A DNA stretch of 15,703 bases from Entrophospora sp. SA101 (GCA_958430865.1 CAUDNR010004473.1:31790-47492), one strand, 5' to 3'. Numbered from the stretch's first letter, positions 7,048 to 14,985 are shown. Notes: generated from the letters alone by a model not told the origin. Translations and numbers: made by a program.

Positions 7048-8061
7048 TTAAGTTCCAGTATCCTTTCTAACCTGAGATGCTACATATTTGATATTGTCCA
7101 AACTTAAATTCGAAATAGATGATGCCGTAAATGTTTTTATTCGTTGGATATATACCATCCGTTGATTTTTATCATCATTGATACGGAAAAAAAGGTCATA
7201 AACCTTTCGAGCTCTTTCCGTTTTCTTTCGAATTGTAGGTTTGGAAATCTCCTTTGGGAGCTGATCTCTAACTTCATTATTAATCTTTTTCTGGGCTTTG
7301 TGTTCTGGCAGATCTTTATACTGGGTAAGACGTTTTTCTAATTCCTCCCCAAAGTAGTAATAACTTCTTATTAGTTCGTGACGCACATTATCATTTTGTT
7401 TTTCAGCATTAGAAATTTTTAAGTACAAATCGAAAAAAATCTTATTCTCGCTTCCTCGTATGGATTCTCTTTGGAGTGCTTCCCTTTCCTTAACTTCAGA
7501 AATTCGTGGGATATCTGTGATCAATTCCTGGATAAGCCTTTTTAACATGCGAGAATCCTCGTCCTTAACCAGTTTCTTACCTTTTTTACTGGATGATTTT
7601 TCAGTGGAATCACTAACCCGCTTTTTACTACTAAGATTGGGAGAGTTTTTGATTGGAGTATCTACCGATCCATCCGCATCATCATCCGCATCATCCATTT
7701 CCTCATCTTCTTGGATTACTTCTGTATTGAGATTACTCATCCTCCTAACTATCGATGAAGTACTTGACTGAGATGATTGTTGAGAAAACCTTCGTTCAGA
7801 GACCATGGGCTCGACAGATTTATCACAACCAGGAATAGGACATATATTTGAATCTGTAAGTGAAATTTTTTTCTCAATACAATATCTATGGTATGTGTGT
7901 CCACATGCGAGGATTGTAAATGGTTCATAGCTAACTGTTAAAATTTTTTTATCACATTCCGAGCATGGTGCTAGTTCAGTAACATCGATATTTTGGACAA
8001 TTGTATGGTTGGTTTCTTTTAAAATATTCAGCGCGAAGATTTGGAGGTTAGAAAGAGACAT
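7048..8061 (-). CDS. RING-type zinc finger protein with lineage-specific C-terminal module
   Basis: This is an intact, intronless ORF of 337 residues. Residues 33-79 form a RING-H2-like zinc finger: C33-x2-C36, C53-x-H55, H58-x2-C61, C74 and C79. The last pair is spaced C-x4-C (CPIPGC) instead of the usual C-x2-C, so E3 ubiquitin-ligase activity is possible but not assured. A disordered serine-rich and then acidic linker follows (about 92-170, including EMDDADDDAD and a basic SSSKKGKK, a possible nuclear signal). The C-terminal part (about 205-332) is helical, with LIRSYYYFGEELEKRL, KINNEVRDQLP and TERARKVYDLF. This matches the module in the neighbouring gene at 8472-10295 (RWYYYSEGYEKKV, TQIYNEMMQYLP, TQKARTIYTLF). 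The two genes are divergent across a 410-bp shared upstream region. Such proteins are, as I recall, expanded in Rhizophagus. Their function is unknown. Confidence 0.75.
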   Translation of the reverse strand: MSLSNLQIFALNILKETNHTIVQNIDVTELAPCSECDKKILTVSYEPFTILACGHTYHRYCIEKKISLTDSNICPIPGCDKSVEPMVSERRFSQQSSQSSTSSIVRRMSNLNTEVIQEDEEMDDADDDADGSVDTPIKNSPNLSSKKRVSDSTEKSSSKKGKKLVKDEDSRMLKRLIQELITDIPRISEVKEREALQRESIRGSENKIFFDLYLKISNAEKQNDNVRHELIRSYYYFGEELEKRLTQYKDLPEHKAQKKINNEVRDQLPKEISKPTIRKKTERARKVYDLFFRINDDKNQRMVYIQRIKTFTASSISNLSLDNIKYVASQVRKDTGT

Positions 8062-8471
8062 GATAACAGTTTTATAATAAATCTTTATGGCAAATACACA
8101 TTGTTTTATAATACTAGTAGTTTCAATGGATCATTCTGTTAAAGATGCAAAACACTACAATCGATAAATTAGTAATTTATTCTCTATGGGCGATCTCAGA
8201 CGATTTTCCTACAACATCATACATTAATTAAACGTTTCTATGGGCGATCCGTTACCTTTACCAATCATAATATTTGCATAATTTCTCTGATAGGTAGGCC
8301 CTCATTCGATGTCAAAAAATAAGCTCAATACACACCAAAGAAATGGTATTCGTGGAATCATGAATTTTTTTCTTGCAAAAGTGATCGGTGTGAAGAATCT
8401 TCACGCGCACATGATTTTTTTATTTTGAATAAATCTATGCCTTTTATTATATAAAAAAATTATTATCGATC
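8062..8471. promoter_or_regulatory. Shared upstream region of a divergent gene pair
   Basis: This 410-bp region separates the starts of the RING-type gene (minus) and the TGA-interrupted gene (plus). It contains two direct copies of TCTATGGGCGATC (8183-8195 and 8237-8249), 54 bp apart, and the T-tract/hairpin motif at 8365-8410. TTATTATATAAAA at about 8444-8456 may serve as a TATA element for the plus-strand gene, although it is close to the ATG at 8472. Confidence 0.45.
8365..8410 (+). promoter_or_regulatory. Dispersed T-tract / GCAAAAGTGATCGG / hairpin motif, copy 2
   Basis: A T-rich tract is followed by CTTGCAAAAGTGATCGG and a hairpin GTGAAGA-a-TCTTCAC (8390-8404), then CGCGCACATGATTTTT. 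It lies 62 bp upstream of the ATG at 8472, on the same strand. The hairpin and right flank almost match the copy inside the same gene at 9808-9841. Confidence 0.55.
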
Positions 8472-10295
8472 ATGCAATCCGAATTAGATTTATTAAGACA
8501 AGAGAATGCCAAACTTGTGGCTAGAATTACAGAATTAGAACAGACTGCAAAAGAAAAATATGAGCTCGAGATTAGAATTGCCGAATTGGAACATGCTATG
8601 GAAGAAAGTGTCAGACGTGAAGCTGAAAATGTTGAGCTTAAAGCCAAAGTAATGAAATTAAGTCACGATTTTGAGGAGCTCAAACAGCAAACTCAAGTCA
8701 TTACTAATATGCAAGAGATGTCTTCTATTGGTAGAGCCAGCACAACTGAAAATATCTCACCTAATTCATCACCTAACGAAGATCTCTCTAATGAGAGGAG
8801 TTTGCATAACAAACAATCTTCAACTAATGATATTGATTCCGAGTCTTTAGAGCAGACACAGAACACCGTTTCTTCTGAAATAAATTCTGACAATACTCCC
8901 AAACAGATGGAAAATAGATCGGATAACATGTCTAATTCTGATGTATGTCAGAAGTCGATAGCACAATGTTCTACATCATCTATCCACACAGAGACTAAAT
9001 TGTTAGAAGATAAGGAGATCAATGATTTTCTGGATCGGGAATGGAAGGAAAAGAATAGTAATATGATTAGGGAGAGAAACAAGGAAAAGAAATTATTACA
9101 AAGTAACGAAGATTCCACTTCGCGAACTCAAGAGGTACTCCTAACTTCTCAGGATACTCCTTCTATTGAATCAGAGCAAAAGCCTATCAATCAGGATATT
9201 TCAGAAGCGCCTATTAATCAGGCACCAGGTACCATTTCTTCCGAAATAAAAATTCCCTATAATCAGAAAGTAGAACAAGGTTTATTACACGAGTTATTTG
9301 AATTTATTAGAGGAACCGATTCCATGTCTTTACAAAATCTAAAGAAAACTCCATTGAATTCTATCTTCATTAAACAAATTTCGGACATTCCTGTTGATAT
9401 AGATCTAACTCCAGGTTCTGTACCTCATTTAGCTCATTTATTTGGCAAGGCCGAGAAAACTGGATGAAAAGAAAAATTGCGATGGTATTATTATAGTGAG
9501 GGATATGAAAAAAAAGTTTCGAATCTTAGTTCAGAAAAAAATATTAGTGATCAAATGGCAAGAACGCAAATCTATAATGAAATGATGCAGTATCTACCTG
9601 GAATCAAGAGAGTGTATTTGCGTAAGATGACTCAAAAGGCTAGAACTATCTATACATTATTCAACGGGATAGGAAAAGATAAAATTGAGTACATTACATA
9701 CAGTGTTGATGCTATTTCTAGTTTAACCGGTACACAAATTCAAAATATTATAAATCTTTATACTAAAGAATTAGATGCGAAAGTATCATCGTTTGAATCT
9801 CAAAAATTGATCGGCGTGAAGAATTCTTCACGCGCACATGGCCAACCGGAATCTGATACAGAAACTAAAGTATGCGAAGAAACTTTATCAGAAGCCGAGA
9901 TAAGTATTACAACCACTCCTTCTATCTCATCATCTCAAATCTCTAATTTGGAAGATATAGTAAATGTATTTGATGGCTTTTCAGATTCTAACTCTGATGG
10001 TAGTGAGGATGATGATGAAGACGAGTTTTTAGGTGAGGAAGATAAGGTAAATACTTCATCCAATCCGGTTCATAACCGTGCCTATTTCCGTAACAAAATG
10101 GAAGAACAATATCCTGATTTATACTGGGAAGGTAGAGATGGAAACAATGATTATTATGGGATTACAGATGAATCTTTATGCCCAATATGCAAATCAGATC
10201 ATTATGAGGATAAAGGTATAGAAGGCAGATATAAATGTGGATCCTATTTTATTAAATGTGAACAGCGTGGAATTAAAATCGAGATAACAGCATAA
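8472..10295 (+). pseudogene. Long coiled-coil / helical-module / zinc-module gene, split by one in-frame TGA
   Basis: One frame runs 607 codons from 8472 to 10295 and is broken only by TGA at 9465-9467 (codon 332). Both sides are clearly one protein: LAHLFGKAEKTG before the stop and KEKLRWYYYSEGYEKKV after it. The order is an N-terminal coiled coil (about 1-75), a long Ser/Asn/Glu-rich disordered part (about 76-255), the helical module (about 260-430) shared with the RING-type neighbour, an acidic stretch (DSDGSEDDDEDEF, about 507-520), and a C-terminal zinc module (about 565-600: C570-x2-C573, H577, C589, C596, in the pattern CPICKSDH...YKC...YFIKC). One base change (for example CGA to TGA) explains the stop. 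The rest of the frame shows no decay, so the break is recent, is read through, or is an assembly error. The palindromic motif at 9808-9841 sits inside the frame without breaking it. Confidence 0.7.
9808..9841 (+). repeat. Palindromic motif inside a coding frame
   Basis: TGATCGG is followed by the perfect 20-bp palindrome GCGTGAAGAATTCTTCACGC (9814-9833) and then GCACATGG. It is nearly identical to 8383-8413 in the upstream region of the same gene. It encodes a stretch in the linker between the helical and acidic parts (LIGVKNSSRAHG) and keeps the frame open. Confidence 0.75.
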
Positions 10296-10421
10296 ACTTT
10301 AGAAGCTTTGCTCCAGCTCCGCTATCTTATCCAAATACAATTCGCTAAAGTCTTTGAGGACTCTCTGAGGCATATTTATTTTTTTAATTTAAAGAGATGT
10401 ACAATCATATAAAACGGCAAC

Positions 10422-11299
10422 ATGAATTCATTAACTCCCGAATATTTAGAGTGGGAAGCTAAATTAACAGAATTGCCAAGCGTTTTGTCAGATAAAACTC
10501 GTTCTAGGTTCTATAATAGATATAAGAATAAAACTGGACTTGATCCCTGGATAAATTCTGAAACTTCCGAATCTAAACAAATCGAAGAGGATGCCGGCAA
10601 TCATCTTTCACGAGACTGTATCATCAAAATTTCTAAGTTTCCGGAAGAAAAAAGTATAATCCATGAAGCTGTACATAAACGTTTCCCTTTGTCTTTTACT
10701 CATTCGAATGCATGGTACCGAGATGTTTTTAAATATACCGATTCAAAAGCTGAATGTCCAGTATGTAAAAAGGCACATACACATCGAGGTGTATGGGGCG
10801 ATTGGAGCTGTCTTGAGAAAAATGATCACTATTTTCTTAATTGCCCTTTTCGTAGCGATCAAAAAAAAGTTATTATTGCTGTACAGAGTTTTCCGGAAAC
10901 TCAAGTAAGGGTACCAAACAAAATCCGTCTTTATCGGCCAGAAGCAGGCTTACGCCAATATGCCATCGAACATGGAATGGATCCCGATAAATTTTCTGTC
11001 ATTACTGAGGCTGAGAAAAATAGGTGGGCCATGGGATGCTTCCGTGAAGACTTGGAGAGAGATATACGGTTCTATCGTAGTGGAATAGAAAGGAACGAAG
11101 ATACCAGAAAATATCGTGAATTTTAACAGATCAGGAGAGGATGGTCGGTGAAGAGTTATCACGTCGTAGTATACTAAAGAGCGGTTTAAGTACTGTATGG
11201 CTCGATGATCTGATGAAAGAATGGGAAGAAATCTATACTCAATTCATACAAATTTTCAATCCAAATGAAAAAGGAATCGAGATAACAACGAAAGCATAA
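10422..11299 (+). pseudogene. Zinc-module protein gene with a frameshift near its 3' end
   Basis: The ORF 10422-11126 encodes 234 residues. After about 60 residues with an N-terminal helix (TPEYLEWEAKLTELP), a zinc module spans about 105-145: C112-x2-C115, H119/H121, W125, W128, C130, H136 and C141 (CPVCKKAH...DWSC...YFLNC). It resembles the module at the end of the preceding gene. The C-terminal part is charged and helical (LERDIRFYRSGIERNEDTRK). The frame ends at TAA in GAATTTTAACAG. Restoring one T to the T run would continue into an open frame (to 11299) containing SRRSILKSGLSTVWLDDLMK and ending GIEITTKA, much like the preceding gene's KIEITA end. Hence a one-base deletion is inferred. 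A TATA-like CATATAAAAC lies about 20 bp before the ATG. Function is unknown; nucleic-acid or protein binding is possible. Confidence 0.6.
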
Positions 11300-11618
11300 A
11301 ACCAAATATAGTATCTAAATCGTGGGCTGATTCAATATATGTAATAAATTATTTTTCGTGTAATTATAATCACATGGGATTGCTCCCTTGAGGCAATATC
11401 ATATGCATATACATAACAATTTATCAAACCTGATATAAATAAAAGAATTCTTTATTAATTGTGCTTTAGAATTTATTACATAGAATGTGACCCGAGGTCA
11501 CAACGTCACGTAACAGTGGCGCAGTAAAGCTACTCTATAACATCGACCTCATTCTTAATACTGAATAAATCCTCCTCGCCCTTCTACTCTGCATTTCTTG
11601 AGATTCCAAAAAAGTATT
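11300..11618. other. Intergenic stretch with one palindrome
   Basis: No gene is seen. The stretch includes the palindrome TGTGACC-cga-GGTCACA at 11486-11502 and the 3' flank of the transporter fragment. AATAAA overlaps that fragment's stop at 11619, and another AATAAA-like site lies near 11564. Confidence 0.6.
11486..11502. repeat. Palindrome TGTGACC-cga-GGTCACA
   Basis: Two 7-bp arms pair around CGA. It resembles the palindrome at 6998-7014 and, like it, sits downstream of a minus-strand gene's stop. Confidence 0.65.
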
Positions 11619-11990
11619 TTATTGAATTCCCAACGCAAATGTACTAGTAATGGCCAAAATACTAGCAGTAATAAGCCAAATTGAATTTAAAGAATCTCCT
11701 AAAACCAGGATACTATAAAGTGTATTAAAGATGGGCCGTGCAATAATTTTACTTGTGGTTTCTAACATGCTATTTGCACATAAAAGTTGTCCAACTTGTG
11801 ATGGCCGAACTAGATTTGTTTGAAGAGATAATATGGTTGGGCCTACTATACTGTTCAAGGAACGGACGCAAGCACCTATTGATTAAGATTAGGGATTAGG
11901 ACTCAATTTTTTATGGAAAGAAAACTAAATAGTTCTTACCAATAATAAATACCAATCCGGTTTCTGCCAGCCCATAAATGAAAAGAGAAA
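11619..11990 (-). pseudogene. 3' fragment of a major facilitator superfamily transporter
   Basis: Two exons (11990-11940 and 11875-11619) join across a 64-nt GTAAGA...TAG intron in phase 1. They encode about 101 residues of an MFS protein, the family of proton-coupled membrane carriers. FIYGLAETGLVFIIGAC forms a membrane segment, RSLNSIVGPTILSLQTNLV is followed by PSQVGQLLCANSMLETTSKI, and two further hydrophobic segments end the protein (LYSILVL and IWLITASILAITSTFALG). The 'S-x2-GP...S..V..S..G' pattern between helices recalls the tetracycline-resistance-like DHA1 group; the substrate is unknown. The reading phase at the upstream acceptor (GCGCAG) requires an earlier exon, but no coding sequence is found in the next several hundred bases. 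The remaining helices (normally 12) are missing, so this is a truncated copy. Confidence 0.65.
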
Positions 11991-12119
11991 CTGCGCAAAT
12001 TTCTAGAATATATATTTTATATCTTTATCTTTACCTATATTTTATTTTATCCTATATTAATAAAGCTGACCCTGGTGGTCTATTACTATTACATACATAT
12101 ATTCGAAAAAATAATCCAA

Positions 12120-12487
12120 TTAATTCCTATACATATTGAGAATGCCCAAATCAAGGTTATTCGCTTTGAGATATCTACATACCTCTTCATAATTAAATAC
12201 CTCCTTCACATCTTGTGTCTTCTTATTTATGATAATTATATGTTCTCCTTCCATAACGTGCATATATTTATTCCAGTTTTGAAATTGCATATACTGTGTA
12301 GGATTCGTGGTAAATTTACCTTGAGTTTTACGTCTGTTATTTCTAGATCTTTTGGTTTATTTCAAATTTTTCTTCTTTTAATTGATAAAGTGTAGACTTT
12401 TGGAGTTGGAATTACACATAATTCAAGAGTATCGGTCAAATTATCATCAGCATCATCAATTATTATTGTACTGTTACTAGTGGCCAT
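12120..12487 (-). pseudogene. Broken ORF, unknown family
   Basis: A minus-strand ORF starts at 12487 (MATSNSTIIIDDADDN, then LTDTLELCVIPTPKVY) and stops at 12362 after 41 codons. A second minus-strand frame (12356-12120), starting with a basic stretch (KRSRNNRRKTQGK), reads convincingly as protein: NPTQYMQFQNWNKYMHVMEG and VFNYEEVCRYLKANN. No splice pair fits the 10-bp junction, so at least one stop and one frame change separate them. The shape (acidic N-terminus, basic patch, mixed domain) suggests a small nuclear protein, but no family is recognised. The plus-strand frame over the same place (12075-12395) is rich in Ile, Tyr and Leu and looks like a shadow. Confidence 0.35.
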
Positions 12488-12836
12488 TTGTTAAGAAGGA
12501 TTTCAAAATTAAAGTTCGTTTATGTCTCTTTTCACTACCATATATATTAGTTAATATATTCATGTGAATAATATATCTTTTTTTTTAAGGTATTCATGTA
12601 AATAATCACGAATATTGCATGATTTTGTATCATATACATTCTAGAAAAATTTTTATTTATTTAAAAATAAGACAATCATCTATCTCTAAAATAACAATCT
12701 TGTCGCATATTGCACATTAACGTCACACCAAATTGATTTTATTTTTTTTTATTGTATTAATCAACGTGGGATGATTAAAAAACCAACGTTCTTTGTGGAT
12801 GGATTTTTTTTCCTAAAAATATCAAAGTAAAAAAGA
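12488..12836. other. AT-rich intergenic stretch, nothing recognised
   Basis: This is low-complexity A/T sequence with T and A runs. I see no open frame, RNA gene or clear repeat. Confidence 0.6.
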
Positions 12837-13215
12837 TTGAAAAAGAATGTTGATTACTTGATAAGTGGATCATGCAACTTATTAAATAAAAATGATTTGA
12901 CAAGTAGAATCACTAATAAATCAAATGAATTACTTGAACAATGGAAAATTGTTCTAAAAACAAAAAGAAAAGAAAATTTTGTTTCTTTTTATAAATCAAT
13001 AAATGAAATGGGATATTTCTCAGATTGAAGCACAAGAAAATGATAAATTAATTAACAAATTAACAAATGAATTTAATAAAAGTTGTTTGACTGACAAAAT
13101 TGCTAGATTATCAAATGGATTATTAATCATAATGATTTTGAAAAAAGTGGCGATTCATTTCAAAAAACAAATACTTACTTTTATCTTTTTTTCTCATTTT
13201 AAAACATATAAATAA
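12837..13215 (+). pseudogene. Possible remnant of a coiled-coil protein gene
   Basis: Two short overlapping plus-strand frames (12837-13028 and 13003-13215) read like one helical, Lys/Asn/Glu-rich protein: ITNKSNELLEQWKIVLK, then IEAQENDKLINKLTNEFN and LTDKIARLSNG. They are in different frames. TTTCTCAG at 13014-13021 could be a splice acceptor, but no matching donor was found. The A-rich codon use could also arise by chance in this AT-rich DNA. The 3' end of the second frame overlaps the last exon of the minus-strand gene and is unlikely to be coding. Confidence is low. Confidence 0.25.
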
Positions 13216-13908
13216 TCCTCGACATCTGCATTTGCTGTGTGCGCCGAAATCTTACCTATTCTTATGAGTTGATGACAAATATTGGGAACCCCGGCTTGTT
13301 TTCTTGCCCTTTAAGAAAGAATAATGGAATAAGTTGATGCCAAAGAATTTGAAATGTATAATTATTTCATACCAAGATAAGTTTGTCTCCACGTTGTTGG
13401 CCCAATTACCGATTGCTTCACCTTTCTGAAAAATAAATAATGTATTCATATTCATATAATTTATCGCTCCATTTGTGACTAGATTTGCGATTATAGTTGC
13501 TTGTGTCTGCCCCGTGACACCATTACGACAATTTGGTACCATTGTATCATTGAATCCCGCGTTATTCCAGATAAATATGAGTGCCAGCATTTCGTCATTT
13601 TCTTTATCTTTTAGATATTTTAAAATGAGATTGACAACGTCTGGATTCGTAGCGATATCTTCAGGAACTAATAAGAAAATATATATCGATTAATAATTCA
13701 TAAACGTCAACGTCAGAGAAATAATTTAATTGCTACTACTACCTTTTCTATCGAAAGTTTTTTCAAGTTCTTGAAGTCTTTTTTCTTGAACTATATATTA
13801 TCAATATAATATTATCAATATACGGATATAAAAAAAGGTCATAAAACTTTGTTGAGAAAAAAAACAGACGAATACCTTTATTACGAATAAATTTTAACAT
13901 TATAGAAT
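13194..13908 (-). CDS. Spliced lineage-specific gene lacking its 5' end
   Basis: Four exons join in frame: 13908-13876, 13790-13743, 13667-13373 and 13308-13194. The introns of 85, 75 and 64 nt all have GT...AG ends, and the phases agree. The protein, at least 163 residues, reads DSIMLKFIRNK, VQEKRLQELEKTFDRK, then VPEDIATNPDVV. It continues through FIWNNAGFNDTMVPNC, GVTGQTQATIIANLV and GEAIGNWANNVETNLSW, and ends with PNICHQLIRIGKISAHTANA. I cannot name the family; I believe similar sequences occur in other Rhizophagus proteins, which is memory, not a search. The first exon begins at an acceptor (polypyrimidine then CACCAG) in a phase that needs an upstream exon. None is evident before repeat R2 (14095-14203), so the gene may be truncated. 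Unspliced reading of the third intron gives the 112-codon minus-strand frame at 13252-13590, judged artefactual. Confidence 0.6.
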
Positions 13909-14094
13909 CTGGTGAGAAAAAAAAATATTAAAAATATTGTATATTAATATTGATATCGTGTATCACGGAAGGTCATAGAAATTATGATAAATCAATGATC
14001 AAACAAGTAGTTTATTTTATTATCATTCGTAACATTAATTTATTTCGTGACAATTAATTCACGTTCATTTCAATATTAATTTAATTATTTACTA

Positions 14095-14203
14095 TATATT
14101 ATTATTTATATTATCAATCTATGTAATCATTACATAAAGGACATTTCGCTAGGTTAATAAAGAATAACGTATAACTTGTATTTTTACAATAATTAAAATA
14201 CTT
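14095..14203. repeat. Dispersed repeat R2, right copy
   Basis: This is the direct-orientation partner of 5041-5143, with the same order of words: TTTATATTATCAATCT, then AAAGGACAT, then TTTACAATAATTAAAATACT. The two copies lie about 9.05 kb apart. Confidence 0.6.
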
Positions 14204-14454
14204 GTGTCTTGTCTAAGGACATTCCTGACCGATTGGGATTAAAAATCGATAAAAGTGTGAAGCATGGTAGCCACTGTTCTGACAAAATCTATTTGGAATG
14301 GTTTATAATGTGCCATTAAACCTAGCTCCATGTTGTGTATTTTATTTAGACTTTGTAGTTATTGAATACCCAAAGTCTATATTGATATTAAGTAATTCCT
14401 TCCTCTATCATCCATCACAAATATCAAAATGAAACATCCTGCGAGTCATATTCA

Positions 14455-14489
14455 TTTTTTTTTCTAGCAAAGTGATCGGCACACGTGAT
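14455..14489 (+). promoter_or_regulatory. Dispersed T-tract / GCAAAGTGATCGG motif, copy 3, hairpin missing
   Basis: A T-tract with CTAGCAAAGTGATCGG runs straight into CACACGTGATTTTA. Compared with 8365-8420, the hairpin is absent while both flanks are kept. It lies about 80-115 bp upstream of the ATG at 14569, on the same strand. A TATA-like AATATATAAC follows at about 14523-14532. Confidence 0.5.
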
Positions 14490-14542
14490 TTTAATTTAAT
14501 TGTAATTTAGCTTTTCTGCAATTAATATATAACAAATACGAT

Positions 14543-14572
14543 ATGGATCAAATTTTTGATTTAAAGCAATGA
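14543..14572 (+). CDS. Nine-codon upstream ORF overlapping the next start
   Basis: ATG at 14543 opens MDQIFDLKQ and stops at TGA 14570-14572. This overlaps the ATG at 14569 in the four bases ATGA. It could be a regulatory upstream ORF allowing re-initiation, or the true start of the next gene separated from it by a frame change. Confidence 0.35.
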   Translation: MDQIFDLKQ

Positions 14573-14895
14573 AAGATGCCGGAATTAATTTTTCAGTGAA
14601 GTACCTTGATTCGGATGATGATATACCTAGAGATTACGAAAAAACAAGTGAATTTCGTTATATAAAAAAATTAGTAAAAAAACTTAATAATAGTAAATTT
14701 CTAGATTACTTTGATAAATGTCAGGAATGTGGTAAATTGTTTCATGAGCCATGGGGAGGTGGTTATTGTATAAAACATATAGTAAATAAGTATGGATGTT
14801 GTAGAAATCATTGTTGCATTGATGAAGGATCTGGACATTGCATATTACATTGCGTAAAAAAATTCAATGGATCTAAGAAATCCTTTTTTGCGTAA
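14569..14895 (+). CDS. Small cysteine/histidine-rich, probably zinc-binding protein
   Basis: This intact ORF encodes 108 residues. The N-terminal half (1-50) is charged and helical (FRYIKKLVKKLNNSKFLDYF). The C-terminal half packs nine Cys and five His: C51-x2-C54, H59, C67-x2-H70, C77-C78-x2-H81-C82-C83, H90-C91, H94-C95 (HEPWGGGYCIKHI, YGCCRNHCC, SGHCILHC). This spacing implies at least two zinc sites. I do not recognise the family, and it does not fit a standard C2H2, RING or LIM pattern. There is no signal peptide, so it is more likely intracellular than a secreted disulphide-rich peptide. A TATA-like site, a motif copy and a short overlapping upstream ORF precede it. Confidence 0.6.
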   Translation: MKDAGINFSVKYLDSDDDIPRDYEKTSEFRYIKKLVKKLNNSKFLDYFDKCQECGKLFHEPWGGGYCIKHIVNKYGCCRNHCCIDEGSGHCILHCVKKFNGSKKSFFA

Positions 14896-14985
14896 TCTGC
14901 AATGGCGTGGAGTTTTATCTGGATGAGGTAATTCAATATTTTTTAAACGTTCGATTATTTCATTCAGAGGTTTATTATTGCCAAT

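Larger units (their letters stand above)
13920..14540. other. AT-rich intergenic stretch with repeat R2 and a motif copy
   Basis: No coding frame is supported. Contents are the right copy of R2 (14095-14203), a moderately less AT-rich segment (14215-14330) of unknown nature, and motif copy 3 (14455-14489) ahead of the cysteine-rich gene. Confidence 0.6.

Noticed and set aside
7460..7771. 103-codon plus-strand ORF opposite the RING-type gene
   Set aside because: Its Ser/Leu-rich composition mirrors the acidic/serine linker on the coding strand.
10299..10373. 24-codon minus-strand ORF (MPQRVLKDFSELYLDK) between two genes
   Set aside because: It reads like protein but is too short to support, with no promoter or homologue evident.
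12075..12395. 106-codon plus-strand ORF rich in Ile, Tyr, Leu and His
   Set aside because: It resembles membrane helices only by AT-rich composition, and the minus strand of the same stretch reads as a better protein.
13252..13590. 112-codon unspliced ORF, and an apparent frameshift after ETNLSW
   Set aside because: A 64-nt GT-AG intron at 13309-13372 restores a good reading frame, so neither a frameshift nor the long unspliced tail is needed.
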